DNA of 64,000 nucleotides from Hyaloscypha bicolor E (GCF_002865645.1 NW_020194685.1:3083467-3147466); one strand, 5' to 3'; positions 10,476-24,488 are shown, counted from the first letter of the stretch. A program made the numbers and translations. Notes: generated by a model not told the origin, from the letters alone.

Positions 10476-13400
10476 TTACTCTTGCCTCCACTTGAACATA
10501 TACGCCATCAAAAGGCTATTCAACACAGCGATAATCCAGCAAGCGAACCCAAACGCTCCCTGAAAATCATGCTCGAACAAGCTCCACAGCCCCGCCGCCA
10601 TTCCACTCAAGAGCACGACAACAAAATTCGCCTTGAACAACGCTGCAAAATCCGGGCCTTCGTCAATATGAATGCCCCAGCCAAAGCTCGCCGGAGCCGC
10701 CGATTTGAGAAGGCTCGTCTCGAGCTTGCGAGGAAATCGCAGCATCCAGAACAGTGTGCCAGGCCCCTCGCTGCACTGAAGGTAGTGCAGAAACAGATCT
10801 TCCGCGATGGGCGGATCTCCATCTAGAGGACACGGGTCGTAGATCCAGTTCTTCGCGTCGACTTCGCTCTTTGGGGGCAGGGCTAAGGGCTTTTGTAGAA
10901 TCCCTACGCGGTGGCGATTCTCAAGTGAGAACTATGCAGTGTTACTGTATTAGCGCTCGCCTCGATGTGGAATACTTTGACTTACGCGGGCAAAAGATAT
11001 AGCTGCGGGTTTCAACAACCAAAACCTGGAACGGAATCCCCGCAGCCGGAGGTACTGTTTTCTGAGGGTCTGGAAGAGTGTACCGTCCGTCGAAATATTT
11101 GCCGTGTCGATCTCTGCCAAACTTTTCAGGTGGGGTCCAGTGTTGACGCACAATTCCAAGAATGAGAGATCGAGGCCGTTGTTAGCAGCCATAGGAGGCG
11201 TCTGCGAGGTGCAAGCAGGCGTGGGATTGCTTAGGCCATGAGCAATCTGCCTCGAACTATTGGAAACATTTGGGTGTTGAAGGTGTGCAGTTGGTGTAGA
11301 AGCCAGAATAGTCGTCGATGGGCGCGATGTGCTACTTTGTGAATTTCCGCCCGGTGTGCACTTCAGTATGCCGGAATATTTGTTCAGAACGTCTTGGGAT
11401 TTGGTGTTGAAGTCCGCATACAGATCATGTCCACAAGCCTGTCAATAGTCAAAACTGCCCCTACTTAGCTAGCAATTCTCTGAACTTACACATGTCCATT
11501 CAATCCGCGAGTGATCTTTAGCTATTGGCTTTCTCCTCAACCTTGCCCACCAATTCCGAAGTGAAAGTAATTTGCGTGACGTGAATTGTGTACTCGTAGC
11601 AATCCACGGTCTCATTGATAACACAGCTTCCTCAAGCCACCCATGTTTGGGCTCCCAACTTTCCAGATGAACCTCTTCCTTAGGGAGCCTCGGTAGCTGC
11701 ACGTGGTATTTAGTTGATTCTTGGGGGCAATCTATCTTGCTTATTTTTTCTAAGGAGTATTGTTCCTTTGATGTCTCTTGTAAGCCTAGTTCCGGCAGTG
11801 TACTAGGGTCGCATTCTTGCAGACTCCATGACCTCCCATTCAGAGGCATATTAAATGCCGAATTCCATGCAAATTCCGAAGCACGAATCGATGACGATCC
11901 AAATTGAGGGTAGTCTTCTTCTGGCTTCGGGGCTGGTATGCCGTATTCTTCTGTGACACAATTTTCCACCCTCACTTCGGCTTCATCGTGCCCATTGTCC
12001 AATCCGACGGGTAGGGATTCGTCAACTCCTAGAACGGTCGTTTTATTGGATGGCCTCACAAACTCAGTGAGTTGCTGTTTTAGCTCAGAGAACGCCATCG
12101 AAGAAAGTAGGTATAGTTTGACCTTTTCCAAATTCCGAAGGTTTGGCTAATCAGAATCGCTAAGATCGCTATCAATATCGCTTCCACACTCGCTTCCTTC
12201 AACTCGATCTTCTTCGCCATCTTCTTCTGCACATGGAATAAGCCCCAAAAACCTCTCGAGCGCAAGTTTTGACTGTTTCTGCTTTTGAAGCTCGTCCAAA
12301 GAAGCTGCACGCCCATCTTCAGCAAGCTCGAGACGCTTTCTGATGAGAATAATTACATACGCCCTGTAATTATGCACAAGGTGTATTGCGCTTTTTTCCA
12401 ACTCGTTCCGTGCTTCCCTCCGGAGACTCAATGCAAATTTCTTGAGGATACGACCTAAATTCCGCTCAAAGCGTTCCGATCCGAAGTTCTTGTAGCCGTC
12501 CACAATTAACCCGGAAATCAAATCGTCCTTAACCAGCATTTCAGCCAGCTCATCTACGGCTCCTCCGGCCGCAGCGGGATTGACAGAAGACATTGTATCT
12601 CTGGTGGCCCAACTTTGAACAGATGCGACGGAGCCGGTCTCCCACTTCGCAGAGTCGCCAATTCCTTGGCCATCACCTGGAATCGGTCTCTGAGCTCTTG
12701 ATACCATGCTATAATACCCGCTGTCTTTTGAAAAGCATGTTTTGGTGTCTGTATCATCAACAGTTTCCTGTGGAGCGCTGGAAGTTTTTATATAGTTTCG
12801 TGAGTCTGAGTACCGTTCGTTGCTCCAAGCCATGGGAAGGTCAAGCAAATGCTCGTCTCGCATGCACGCATTTTCTAGCATTTCCCTCCATTTGCCACTT
12901 GTGGCAAAATGGCTATTCTTCAAATGCTGCCCAAAGTGATCTCTTCTCCAGAACTTCTTGTCGTGATTGCACTCTCCAAACCGGTGAATTTCCTGTAGAT
13001 GTCTTATCCGCACTTCCCAGTCTTCATCTGTTGCCATCGGCACTCCGAGTCCGGACCCAGAGCGTGGAAAATCCTCGCCACAATATCCACATGTGTCTGT
13101 CTCGTTTGACTTTTTAGGATAATTCTGAAATGCATCAGAGTAACCAGGAAGTGCTGAACATGACCAAGAATACCAGCGAAGATGGACGCCATTGAGATGT
13201 GGTTCCACTTCATTTTCGTTCTTAAAACGGTTCTTACAGTAAGCACATTCGTACGGCTTTTCTTGTTCATGTGCGCTTGAATAATTTGTTAGCTATGGCT
13301 GTGGAAATCTGATAGGAGGGTCATACTTCAGCTCTGCTTGAGTCTCGAACTCTTTAGGCTTTATTGGACAACACTGGCATAAGTAGTAGAAACGCGGAAT

Positions 13401-14463
13401 GTTACGTCCGCCACAGCCATTTGAAGTGCTAGGGCTGTAATTCAAAATAGAATGCCTTGAAATGTCTGTCGATTCTCGGAAGGCTCGAGTGGTTGTCTCT
13501 CCAATGATGGTTGGTAACGATTTTTCAAGGAGGTTGAACCCGCAGGACTAGGATTGAAAGGGTCGAAAGCTGAAGGCTCAAATTTTGGCTCATTCTCTGG
13601 AGGGAGCCACGGCGAGTCGACAATAGCTGATAGTGGCGGCGGAGAAGAGGCTCGTCGTTTCTGACCAGCCACATTATCAAGAGGCTCAGTTAAGTCGTCG
13701 TTGTTTTGAAATGAAAGAGGACCTATCTCGGCCCACCAACTGAATGGATCCCTTGGGTATGGATTATCAGTTTCTGGCCTGAAAAAAGACGGACGCGAAA
13801 GGGGCGGAAAAGAAGATCTCGGCGGAGCGTAGTCCGGATCCCTCCCAGCACTCAGTTTCTCCAACACCGACTTATCATGTGCTTGCGCATTTGTTCGGAA
13901 CCGTTCGTGGACTGAATTCTGGAAACCAATCCCAGCAGATGATGCTTCTTCGGATTTTGATCTGTTTAAACGCAACAGTCAATTCATGGTTCTAGAGTCT
14001 GAACTTGACAAGCGAGTGCCCCATCATTCTGAAGGGGAGGAGGTTGATTTATCAACCCGGAGCGTAGTAGTTGGCAAACTAACCTATCTGACGCAATGCC
14101 TTTGGGGACCAAGCTCGTATAGCTCGCATTTAGTGGATGCAGGTTTGTTCCTATTTCCGGATCCGTGCTTGCCCCGGCATTGTCGTATTCGATGGTTGAT
14201 GTAAATCTTCTTCGATGCGGTAATTCTGGCTGCTCGTCCAGGCGGCTCCTTCTACTTCCAAACCTCCAGTGGAGGCTTGATCCAGGTTGAAAAGCCCGTG
14301 TATTAAAGCTCGGCCCGCTGATCTCATTTGGTTCGCCCCATTCCCATGCAAGATCAGGAGAGGGGAGGGGAGGAGGCACATGGTCGGCGCTGCGGGCCGG
14401 GATGTCGGTTGGAGGGGGCAGTGGAGGGAGTATACAATCCGCTCTGCGGTCCGGGACATCCAT
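10476..14463 (-). pseudogene. large C2H2-like zinc-finger / C-terminal membrane protein, broken by an in-frame stop and a frameshift
   Basis: Exons 14463-14084, 13961-13327, 13275-11490, 11438-10986 and 10931-10476 would encode about 1240 residues. I recognise a fungal family of unknown function. It has a Pro/Ser-rich N terminus, then paired Cys motifs (YLCQCCP, ECAYCKNRF with C2H2 spacing, CGYCGEDFP), then HLQEIHRFGECNHDKKFWRRDHF. Further on are a WTCACGHDLY motif, NWIYDPCPLDG and two C-terminal membrane spans near 10500-10650. Two lesions are visible. A TAG at 12149-12147 lies in frame between SDIDSDLSDSD and PNLRNLEKVKLYLLSS, and the frame continues on both sides. Near 13430-13444 the frame shifts by one base, and no usable intron donor explains it. 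Either this is a pseudogene or the assembly has errors. The 5' end abuts the AT-rich block that begins about 14610, so the promoter may be truncated. Confidence 0.72.
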
Positions 14464-14610
14464 TGAGATGGAAGACAATGGGAAACAAAGCCGAATTTGG
14501 GTCAAACTGGTCGGTGGGACCGGCCTCGTGTATATACAGTTAAGGTGCTGCACAGCCTTGCCCTTTGCTACCGAGGCCGATAGCGATGCTCCTGCCAAAA
14601 CCCCGAAATG

Positions 14611-17600
14611 ATATTGTATAATGCATTTGTATATATTACACTCGATACTAGAAAATCAAAATTTAATAATTAATGATTCTATTACTCATACGTAATATCC
14701 AAGCCTTATTAGATATATTTAAGTCATTTTGAGCTAATTAGATAAAGCAGATAATATTGATTCTAAGAATAATTCAAGTTAATAGATTATAGAAATATAA
14801 AGCCTATTATTTATATAACTTATTCCTCTTCTCTAATACTTTGCAGTACTAGAAACCTGATAGATTTATCTAATATTAAATTAATAATAAAGATATATAT
14901 AATAGTAAATAATTCGTTTCATTTATATATCTTTTTAAGTTTTAGAAATATATATATTTTTAGGCTATAGATATTCGAATAGAAATACTAGTTTATTTAC
15001 TATTAATAAATATTTACTATTAAATCTAATTAGTTAAAATATATTAAGAATAAAATACTACTAATCTAGTTTTATAATACTAATATATATAGAAAATTAG
15101 TATAGAAAATTAAGGTAATAATTAACTCTTTATTTACTATTAATTTTATTATTCCCAGCTTTCCTATAGGTTTTTTATTCTTATACTAGAATATAAATAA
15201 AAAGAAAAGAAAAGGAGAAAGAGAAAAAGATATATATATATATATAAATTTAAAGAAGTAATTACTACATATTAGAAGTATTAATTTTCGGTAATTTTCA
15301 AGCGATTTTCGGGCATTTCTTATTCTATTCTATTATATTTTACTCTATTATACTCTATTCTATAGACTTTCTATTTATATATCGAAATATAAATAAAGAA
15401 AATAAAAGAAAAAGGAAAAAAGAGAGAAATATTTATTTTTAAAAGAAGTAGTTATTATATATTATAATTTTTAGTATTTCTTATTTTATTTTAATTAATA
15501 TAAAAATACTATTAATTACTAGAAACTTGAAATCTCTATAATATTTATTAACTAGCTATATAGTAAAAGTATTAGAGTTAATATATAATATAGATTATAT
15601 ATAGTCTAGAAATCAAGTTTATTTATATTAATTAGTCTCGTTTTTCTAATACTAAAATACTAATCTTTAATACTTTATAATAATATAAATTTAGGAACTA
15701 AATTTTTAAAAAATATTAATAGTAAAAATATATATAATAGTAAAAAATTATTTTATTTTTTGGCTTATTTAAATAAAAATATATATATATTTCTATATTT
15801 AAATATTTAGATAAAAGAATTATTTTATTTACTATTATATAGCCTATTATTATTATATTCGAATTTTTTATAGAAATTAAGAATATAATACTATTAATTC
15901 TATTTAATAATATAAAAGTATATATAAAATTAATATAAAAAATAAAGATTTTTGCTATATTTATACTAATAAAAATAATTAATAGTAGTTTTCTTATTAT
16001 AGGGCCTCTAGTTTAGTATTTTATATATTAAGAAAAGAAATAAGAAAAGAGAAAAAGAGGAATATATATATATAAGTAAGTAAGTAATTATAATAATAGA
16101 AAAGTTATAAAAATATAGAATAAATTATATAATATTTACTTTATATTAACTATTTCTTTATTTCGATTATTTAAAGACTTTTTTATATTACCTAACTCTT
16201 TTTTCTTATAACTATTTTCTTATTATTATATAATCTCTATATAAGCTTTTAATATATTTTAAATAGAAATAATTTATTAAAAAATAATTCAGATTTAAGG
16301 CCTATACTAATTGCTTTTATTTTCTATTTCTTTAATATTTTAATATCCTCTTTTAATATATAGCCGTTTATATAAATTAAAACAATTTCCCAGTTAATAA
16401 TAAAAGCAAACTTTAAGTTACTATTACCTGAATAAGCTATTTCTTTTACTAGATAATATATAGAACTAATATAATTAGCTCTAGTCTTATAAAATAATAG
16501 TAAAATAGAATGAGATTATTAGTATTAATTAAGGATTTAAAAGACTTTCTAAGTTTTGAACCTATAATATAAACTATATAAATACTCTTTTAATTAGTAA
16601 AGTATTATATAATTATCGAGTTTTTAAAGCTATTCTAATTTAATACTAGTAAGTTATTTAACTAGCCTAGCTATAGAACTTTTCTAATTAGGTTTAATAA
16701 AGTTTTATAAATTATTAATTTATATAAAAAGTATATAAATAAATAAGAAATCTTTATAGGCTATATTAAGCTAAAGAATTATTATAATAGTATATATAAT
16801 AATTATAAAAGGTAAAATAAGAAAGCTAATTACGAAATAAAAGATATAAATAAATATAAGTTTAAATATATAGAGGAACTATTAAAGAAAAAATATAAAA
16901 TAATAAAAAAAGAATTATAAAGCTAATTAATTATAAACTAGCTAATAGAAAAAAGACTTAATAAATAAAGCCTGGTTATATAGTAAATAAAGAGATTTTA
17001 TATATTTAAAAATATTTAAAAATATGGCTTTTATATATAGAAAAATATATAGAATTCAATTATCTAGTTTTAATTCATAAAATAAACTAAAACTCTAGAA
17101 ATAGCTAATTAAATCCTAACTAAATAAATAAATTCTAACTAAATATAGCTTGGATTTAATTATAATAAAAGATTTAATTATTTCTTATAATTAATAGGCT
17201 TAGTAATATGTTTTATATAAGTTATATAATAGAATTATTTAAGAGAAATAAGCTTAACTATTTTCAGATACTAGTAAAAAGCAGGTATTTTCTGATATTT
17301 AATATTAGTAATAGAAATAGAAATAGGTAATTAGATTAAAAATAATAGATAGTTATTAGGCTTTAGAAAGGAATTAGAAGATCTAGAAAATAGCTCTTTT
17401 AATATAAGTATATTAGATTCTAATAAAGATATAGAAATTAGGTAATTAAATAAATTTATAATAGGCTTTTTCGAGGCAAATTAATTTATAGTTAGATTAG
17501 AGTTTACTAATAGATCGGAATTCTAGATAAATATATATTAGAAAAAAAGAATAAAAAAGAAAGTAGATTTATATAATTATTTCAAACTCTGCCCGAGAAT

Positions 17601-20600
17601 TAATAATAGTAAAAGAACTAGAAGTTTTATATTTTAGTTTATTTATTTTAAAAGTTATTTTAAAAGTTTTACTTTCCGAAATAATTAATTATATTCTAAA
17701 GTTTATAATAAAGGAATTATTAGAATTAAGAATATAATTAAACCAAATTAGCTTTTTATATTTAGTATAATTAAATATTCTAAAAGTATTATAATCGGAT
17801 ATATTATTATTAGTATAGCTATTTCTTTGGGAATCACGTATATAGTTACGGGATACGGGATACGGGATATGAGTAATAGGATATGGGATACGGGATATAG
17901 TTATATGACCTTGCGTCCCATTAGTAACTCGACTAGTAGACTAGATTTCTTTAGGCTTAGCAGATTTAGGGATCGCATATTAATACTATAATACTATAAT
18001 CCCTACTTCTAAATAATAATAATAACTTTACTAACTAATATAACTAGTATTTCTATACCTATATAATAGTATTATATATTACTAGTAAACTAATAATTAT
18101 TTAATATTTATATAGTAATACCTATTTCAAGTTTCTAGATATTAGTAAATAATAGCTTAAGGCTATAAATATATTTCTTAACTAATTAAATTATTAATAA
18201 AATAATATTATAGAACTTGAAATTCCTTTTATTACTAAAATAAAGCTTAAATTACTTCTTTTAAAACTAGAAAGTAATATAATTATAGAACTAGTATTCT
18301 TTAAATATTAGCTAAATATATTTTAATATAAACTTTTTAATAGAAGAAATAGTATAGTTTTAGAAATAATAAATATATTTAGTTATAAATATTAGTAATT
18401 ATATAATAAAAAAAAGGGAAATATATTTACTAGCTTTTTTATATTTTAATTATATCTTAATATTCTTTTAATAAATATCTAGTAATATATATTCGAATTT
18501 ATATATAATTTAATATATTAGAAACTTCTCTAGTATTAAGTATATTTTACTCTTTTTTCTTTTTTTATTAGAATTATTTATTAGCTATATTAAAATTATA
18601 AAAATAGTAGAAAATAGCTTTATAAGATTATTTATATATTAAGAAATAGGAAGTTATTTAGTATAAAGAGAATTATATATTATAATAGTTAGATTATTTT
18701 GGTATTTAGTATTTTGAATTACTTGAAGTTTTATTATATTAAAAGAGCTATTATTAGCAGAATTAGCTCTATTTCTAAAAGTATAAAATTTAAAGAAAAA
18801 GAAATAAAATAAAAGAAATATTAAAATTTACTAAGGGCTATTTATTAAAATAGATTTAGAAAGCAACTATTAAGAGATATAGGTATTAGAAATAAACTAG
18901 CTAAAAAGAGAAAAAGAAGCTAAAATACTATTAGATATTATAGAAAGCTAGCTAATACTAGGTTATATAAGGGCAATAAAATAAGTAATAGAAATAGAGG
19001 CTTATAGATTAAATTCAATACTATTAGATCTATAAATATAGTACTAATTATAGAATTTAATAGTAAACTTATAAAAGTATTCTTTAGAATCTCGGGCTAT
19101 ATTTAAACAGGTATTTTATTATAGAATTATATACTTTGAAAAATTAATTAAAGTTAATTCGAATATTATAATTAAAATTTTAAGAAAAATTAAGGAATTT
19201 AAAATACAGAATTAGTTATATAAATAGCTAAAAAAGTAATTTCTATAAATAAATAATAAAGAAGCTAAAGAAAAAAATATATATCTTATATATTTAAGCT
19301 AATTAATTCTTTCTGAAATTACTTGTAATTTAAGTTATTATTTCTAATATAAAGAAAGCTTTCCGGGAGAATTAGTAATATTATAAATTAAAAAGTCTAA
19401 TTACTTTATAATATTTGAATTCAGAAATCAAGATTAAACTAGAAGATTTTATTTAAGATATTTCCTTTTATAATAGCTGCTTTATATTTCCTATATAAAA
19501 TAACTAATTTAACTAAAACTAGAAATATTATGATATATATATATATAATTATAAATTATAGCTTAAAATATATAATATATATAAATATATAAAGAAATAT
19601 TATTATTTATTCTAATATTTAAAAGCTTTAAAATATTGAAATTAATATTCTAGAAAAATAGAGTTTAATAATATTAATTAAATATTACTAGTAAAAGATA
19701 TTTATTAAGATTTATGAAAATTAGTATATGAAATAAACTAAATAACTTAAAAAAATATGAATTTTATTCTAATATTTATAATTTTTAAGAATTCTATTAT
19801 AGAGTTTTATATTTATAGATTAACTATATTATTTAATTCCCTATCCCAAATACTAGTAAAGAAAAAAAAGCTTTTCTAAAACGTGATTTTAGTATATAAA
19901 ATCTATTTTAATTATATATATATTCTATAAATTAGTATATTTAAAAACCTTATTTCTAATTTTAGATATATAAAATACTAATAATATAATTCAATTCTAT
20001 AGATTCTAAGAATTATATTACTTTTTATTTACTAGTTCTATAAAATAATTCTATAAATAGATATTAGCTAAATTATATATATATATACTAGAATAAGATT
20101 TCAAATAGCTTTAATTAAAAAAAGTAATATAATAAATAATATAGAAAAGCCTAATTTATATATTACTAAAATAATTAGGAAATCTTTAGCTTTTATTATT
20201 AGAATTTAATATATTAATTCTTAATACTTTTTCTAAAATAGAAATAGTTTTAAATATAAAAAATAAAAGTATATTTTTATAATAAAAGAAAGCTTATTAC
20301 TTTTATTAGCTCGAAAGAATATAGAAATATAGCCTAATTAAATATAAGTTATAAAATACTATTATATTATTAAATAAGATATATAATTTAATATACTAAT
20401 ATAAATCCAAATAATAACCCGAGAATAGATATTAATATTAAATAGAAATAGCTTATTATATCTATTAATTAACTAAATATAATTCGAGCCAGATATAATA
20501 TTTATTTATTTATTTAATTATATTCTTTTTATTTATTAAATAATAGCTTCGAAATTAAGAATATATAATATTATAAATAAGATATCTTTATATAGAATTT

Positions 20601-21530
20601 AATTAATTAGCTATTTTTTCAGAAATAGTTATATAAAAGCCTTTATTTATAGTTTTTAATTTGGCTATTATTAAGCTCTTTTTATAGAACTTTAAATAGC
20701 TAAATATTTTTTTTTTTTTTCTTTTAAATATATCTATTTACTATAAAAGCCTAATCTTTTTCTATAAATATATTACTTGAAATTTATTAATATTATATTT
20801 ATAATACTAAAATTTAATAACTATTTTATTATTAATATAGCTTATCCTAAATAATATAATAATCTGAATATATAGATTTAGTATATTTTAAATAATTATA
20901 TATTTATAAATGCCCTAGAAATATAGTTATTAATAAATTATTCTTTCTAAAACTATCTAGCTAAAGGTAATTTTAATATTTTGGGCGATTTTTTCAGTTA
21001 TATAATAGGCCCGTATCCAGTTAATAATATAAGCTTGAATTAGATCTAGATCTATTCTTAAATAAGGTATTTTAATAGATTTATAAAGGGTTATAATTAT
21101 TTTAATAGTTTTAATGATTTTTATAGTATTATTAATAAGGGAAATATAAAATCGCAATTTCTGAAAGTAATTAAAATTAAATAAGACTTATTAAAAAGTA
21201 CTAAATTACTATAGTAACCGAGCGATTTTTGGTATATTAATTCTTTTAAACTTTATAAATAATAAATAGTTAATATTAAAGTATATTTATTACTAATAAT
21301 AATAGTAAGTAATATATATAATTAATTCTTGATTTATAATTAAACCTTAATACTATTAGTTCCAGGGTCTAGCCCTAATTAAATACAGTATTTCTAATGC
21401 CTAAAGTAATACTAAAAGTCAAGTGCAATATTCAAAAGCACTACAAAGTGCGAATATGCTATATGCAAAGTGCTAATATCGAATGCAATTAAAAATCGGG
21501 GTTTTGGCAGTACAGGGGTTAGAGGCCTCG
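14611..21530. repeat. AT-rich, RIP-degraded repeat block
   Basis: There are nearly 7 kb of very AT-rich DNA in which CA and TG dinucleotides are almost absent and TA dominates, with stops in all frames. This is the expected product of repeat-induced point mutation on transposons. No domain could be read through the mutations. A 7-bp satellite-like patch of ACGGGAT units lies at about 17847-17900. The open frame near 20957-21157 is compositional, not a gene. Confidence 0.85.
17847..17900. repeat. short tandem repeat of 7-bp ACGGGAT-like units
   Basis: Imperfect tandem units (ACGGGAT, with ATGGGAT variants) form the most GC-rich patch of the surrounding AT-rich block. Confidence 0.65.
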
Positions 21531-21533
21531 GTA

Positions 21534-22186
21534 TTTGCAGGGGAAAAACTGAAACGACCCCCCCTCAACCCCCCCCCCCCCCCGGGTGTCGATTAGGGGT
21601 GTCAATTACCAGGATTAGGGGTGTCGATTGGGAGCAGACTATCTACTAAACCAAAGCAGAGGCGCTCGGACAGGAATACCAAAACTCTGGCTTTTTCTTT
21701 AATTTAATTTAATTTTATAAAGAATTAATATAATCTAATACTTGCTTTATATCTTTATAGCGCTAATAAAAGGCATTCAAATATAAACTTTTTATAAAAT
21801 TTGGATTAGTAATTATTCTTTAAATTAAAGAAGTTAAAAAATCACATATTTTAAAGCTTAAAAGTAAGCTTAAAAAAACCTAGAAGTTTAGTAGTAATAA
21901 GTCCCTAAAACCAGATACAAGAGCCTTATAAGCCTATAATTTATAAGGCCTTATTCCTTTGTCCGGCGAGACATTGCTATATTAGCGGCCGCATATAAAT
22001 ATCCTTAATTCGGATTATATTCTGGGATAGGGCTCAAAAACTTGAACTTAATTAGTTAGTATATAAACTCCCTTATATTAAAAAATCTAACTTAAATTTT
22101 TTAAAGAGCTTAAGTAGCCAAATACAAGTGGTTGACACCCCTAATAAATACCAGGAGGGGTCGTTTCAGTTTTCCCCCTTTGCAGG
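21534..22186. mobile_element. non-autonomous DNA transposon with terminal inverted repeats and 8-bp target duplication (hAT-like)
   Basis: The element spans about 21542-22178. Its left end is GGAAAAACTGAAACGACCCC and its right end read in reverse is GGGGGAAAACTGAAACGACC. A second, subterminal inverted pair carries AGGGGTGTCAA. The flanks 21534-21541 and 22179-22186 are both TTTGCAGG, an 8-bp target-site duplication as expected for hAT elements. The interior is AT-rich and has no open frame, so it cannot encode its own transposase. A long C-run near 21568-21583 follows the left end. Family assignment rests on the duplication length only. Confidence 0.75.
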
Positions 22187-22283
22187 CACAGCCACCTGAG
22201 ATTTCCGTAATTAGAAGGTGTCACTCACTAGTTCTAATCGCTCACACCCCCTTCCCGCTCAACTTGGATTTTGGAGACCTTAA

Positions 22284-22443
22284 TACAGGGAAACCCGGTT
22301 ATAAGGGTAATCTCTTTATAAGGGTAGTAAATCGGGAACCAAATTTTTTTTCCTACCAAAATTAGTCTGGATATAAGGGTAACTCCTTTATAAGAGTAAT
22401 TATTCTGGAACCGGCCGTACCCTTATAACCAGGTTTCCCTGTA
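22284..22443. mobile_element. MITE with TA target duplication (Tc1/mariner/Pogo-like ends)
   Basis: This is a 156-bp element (22286-22441) flanked by TA. Its ends are near-identical inverted repeats of about 24 bp starting CAGGGAAACC and containing GGTTATAAGGGTA. An internal TATAAGGGTAA motif recurs on both sides. The small size, lack of coding sequence, TA flank and CAGGG termini fit a miniature element mobilised by a Fot1/Pogo-type transposase. Confidence 0.8.
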
Positions 22444-24488
22444 CTACAATTCGAAGAATTAATACGATATTCACAATATTTGGAGTATTGTCAACTTGAA
22501 AGGTTTTAGAATCTTCCAAAGGCTTTGAAAAATCGAAAAAAAATTGGTAGGGTAGGTGTGGGCGGGAAGGGGGTTTGGGCGGTTGGTGGGTGACCCCTTC
22601 TACAGGGGTATTTTGTGCATCAGCCTCCTTCCAGGCTTAATCTGTGTGCAGCATGGTAACACAGGACCTCGTCAGATGGATTCCTGGAACAATTTCCTGT
22701 GTTATATATCAGCTCTTTCTTCAATCTGCTTCGTATCACCAGGTGGCACTTATCAACGAGATAGTCAAAGCTGGAAGAAACTTGCACACAGAGGAGAGAT
22801 GGAGACCTCATATACGAATATTTGCATCCGCCCTCTAGAAATAATGCTTCAATAATCAGATTTTGTATAAGGCTTTGGTAATCTAATAGATGCAACCCTC
22901 CTATTTTCCCCCTTTCTAGATAGAGCTCGATTATTTATAAATTATCAAATACAACTGTTAATTTTTTCAATGTAGCTGCAGCAAGAATATATTGTTCTTA
23001 TAACGATCCTAATTAATTACACTTAACTCTCGTATTGCATCTCAAAGTGAATTGCAATGTTGGATTAGCTCCCAGGCTGGTTATTTCAGTGATCAATAAC
23101 CGTCTTAATTTGAGCAGCATTATTTCGTAACCAGTACTCACCTTCTCGTAAATACTCACACCGCGATCGACACAACGAAAAGAAGGTGAGATCCCATTTT
23201 TTCTGGCAGCCCGGCACCAACCAGCTTGATGATGCCAGTTCTAGGCTCAGGAATTAAGGTGCACTTACAGCGGCAAGGACTGCAATCGGAAAACAAAATG
23301 CTGATGCCCACTTGGATCAGATTCAAACTGTTACGTTTCTAGCGGACGATGATCGATGGTTAAAGCCAAGATCAATCCAGAGAGCTTGGGCGAAGTCTTG
23401 AAAGTAATTTGAGTGTGAGAGGGTAGAGCTGAGATGGCTGACGTTGGGCGGTGGGGTGGGCACCGTGGGACGACGACACATAGGTCGAGTAATCGCATGA
23501 CCAAAGGAAACTAGATAACCTGTGTAGAGGTCCGGATAGACTTGGAAGGAGAGGACTCTGTTCAAGAGAAAAAACTCCAGTAGATAGCTAGAAGTAGCAT
23601 CCTGAAAGAGTGACTTACTGGGAGAGACGAGTCCCTTATTCCTTTTCTGAGTGCTTGTCCCAATCCGGCTCCGGCACTCAGGGGCTTGCCTCGCTTATTT
23701 GAGCCAGAAAACGTCCGTAACACACGTCAATCGTTTGATGTTTTGACTTAGATAGAACATATATAGTTGCACAAATGCATCCAACTCGAAATTTCAGAGT
23801 CGCAACCGATATAAGTTTTGTAGAAAAATTGGTATTTTGAAGTGTTGGGGGCGGAAGAAGCGAGTTACTTGCTTGGAGCCCAACATTGTGGTTGTCCGCA
23901 GGTCTTCATACCATCCATCTACTTTCCCTGAAAGAAGTCTAGCATTGCGCTCCAATACGTCATTAAAACAACAAGAGTGTTTATTGCCCCGATTTAATCA
24001 CACTCTTGAAGCCTCATTTTCGTGATCTCTAAAACAAAACCATGGTGTTCTCATTTGTCATTCCCACGGCAAGTAGCGATTCCGCTCCCTGAATTTGGAA
24101 TACCATCACCCCACTGTCCAATGAGTCCAAACTACCCCGCAGTACCAGACCCGTAACTGGCAGCCACAACGGCAAGGCGCCGGGGCCAAGACCAAAACGT
24201 ACAATGGTGAAAAAGAATGAAGGCATATTCCGGAATTCCGACCAAAGCAATTACACATGGCTGTCCTGCTCTCTTTTCGTTCGTGCCTTCCCTGAGAAAG
24301 CTCCCCTGCCCAGCTGAGCTCTGCGTGAGGCTTACATGGAGAGCTCCGAGCTATAGCTTATAATCGGGAAGTTCTCCAGCCTCAAAATTTTCTCAAACCC
24401 TCACACCACTGTCGTTCCTGGCTTCAAGTCTTTGATCAAAAATTCTTCCAATTACTTTCAGAGAACGCCAATCAGCTCGAAAACAACA
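22444..24488. other. intergenic region, no gene supported
   Basis: Two kilobases of mixed composition, moderately AT-rich up to about 23,000. Open frames at 22556-22895 and 23323-23565 show no recognisable domain, splice structure or start context. They may be remnants of decayed sequence. Confidence 0.5.

Noticed and set aside
11469..12131. A separate minus-strand gene starting after the TAG at 12147
   Set aside because: The frame is the same as the upstream frame and the family continues across the TAG. There is no ATG near 12131.
12147..12191. A short intron ending at the TAG that would rescue the large C2H2 gene
   Set aside because: The only nearby GT...TTAG candidate is 43 nt and would shift the frame.
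20957..21157. A 66-residue minus-strand open frame
   Set aside because: It is in RIP-type AT-rich DNA. The Ile/Lys-rich translation is compositional.
21568..21583. The C-run as a telomere-like repeat
   Set aside because: It is a plain homopolymer without TTAGGG-type units and sits inside a delimited transposon end.
22556..22895. Short genes on either strand near 22.6-22.9 kb
   Set aside because: The frames overlap in opposite directions and lack motifs, introns or a fungal start context.
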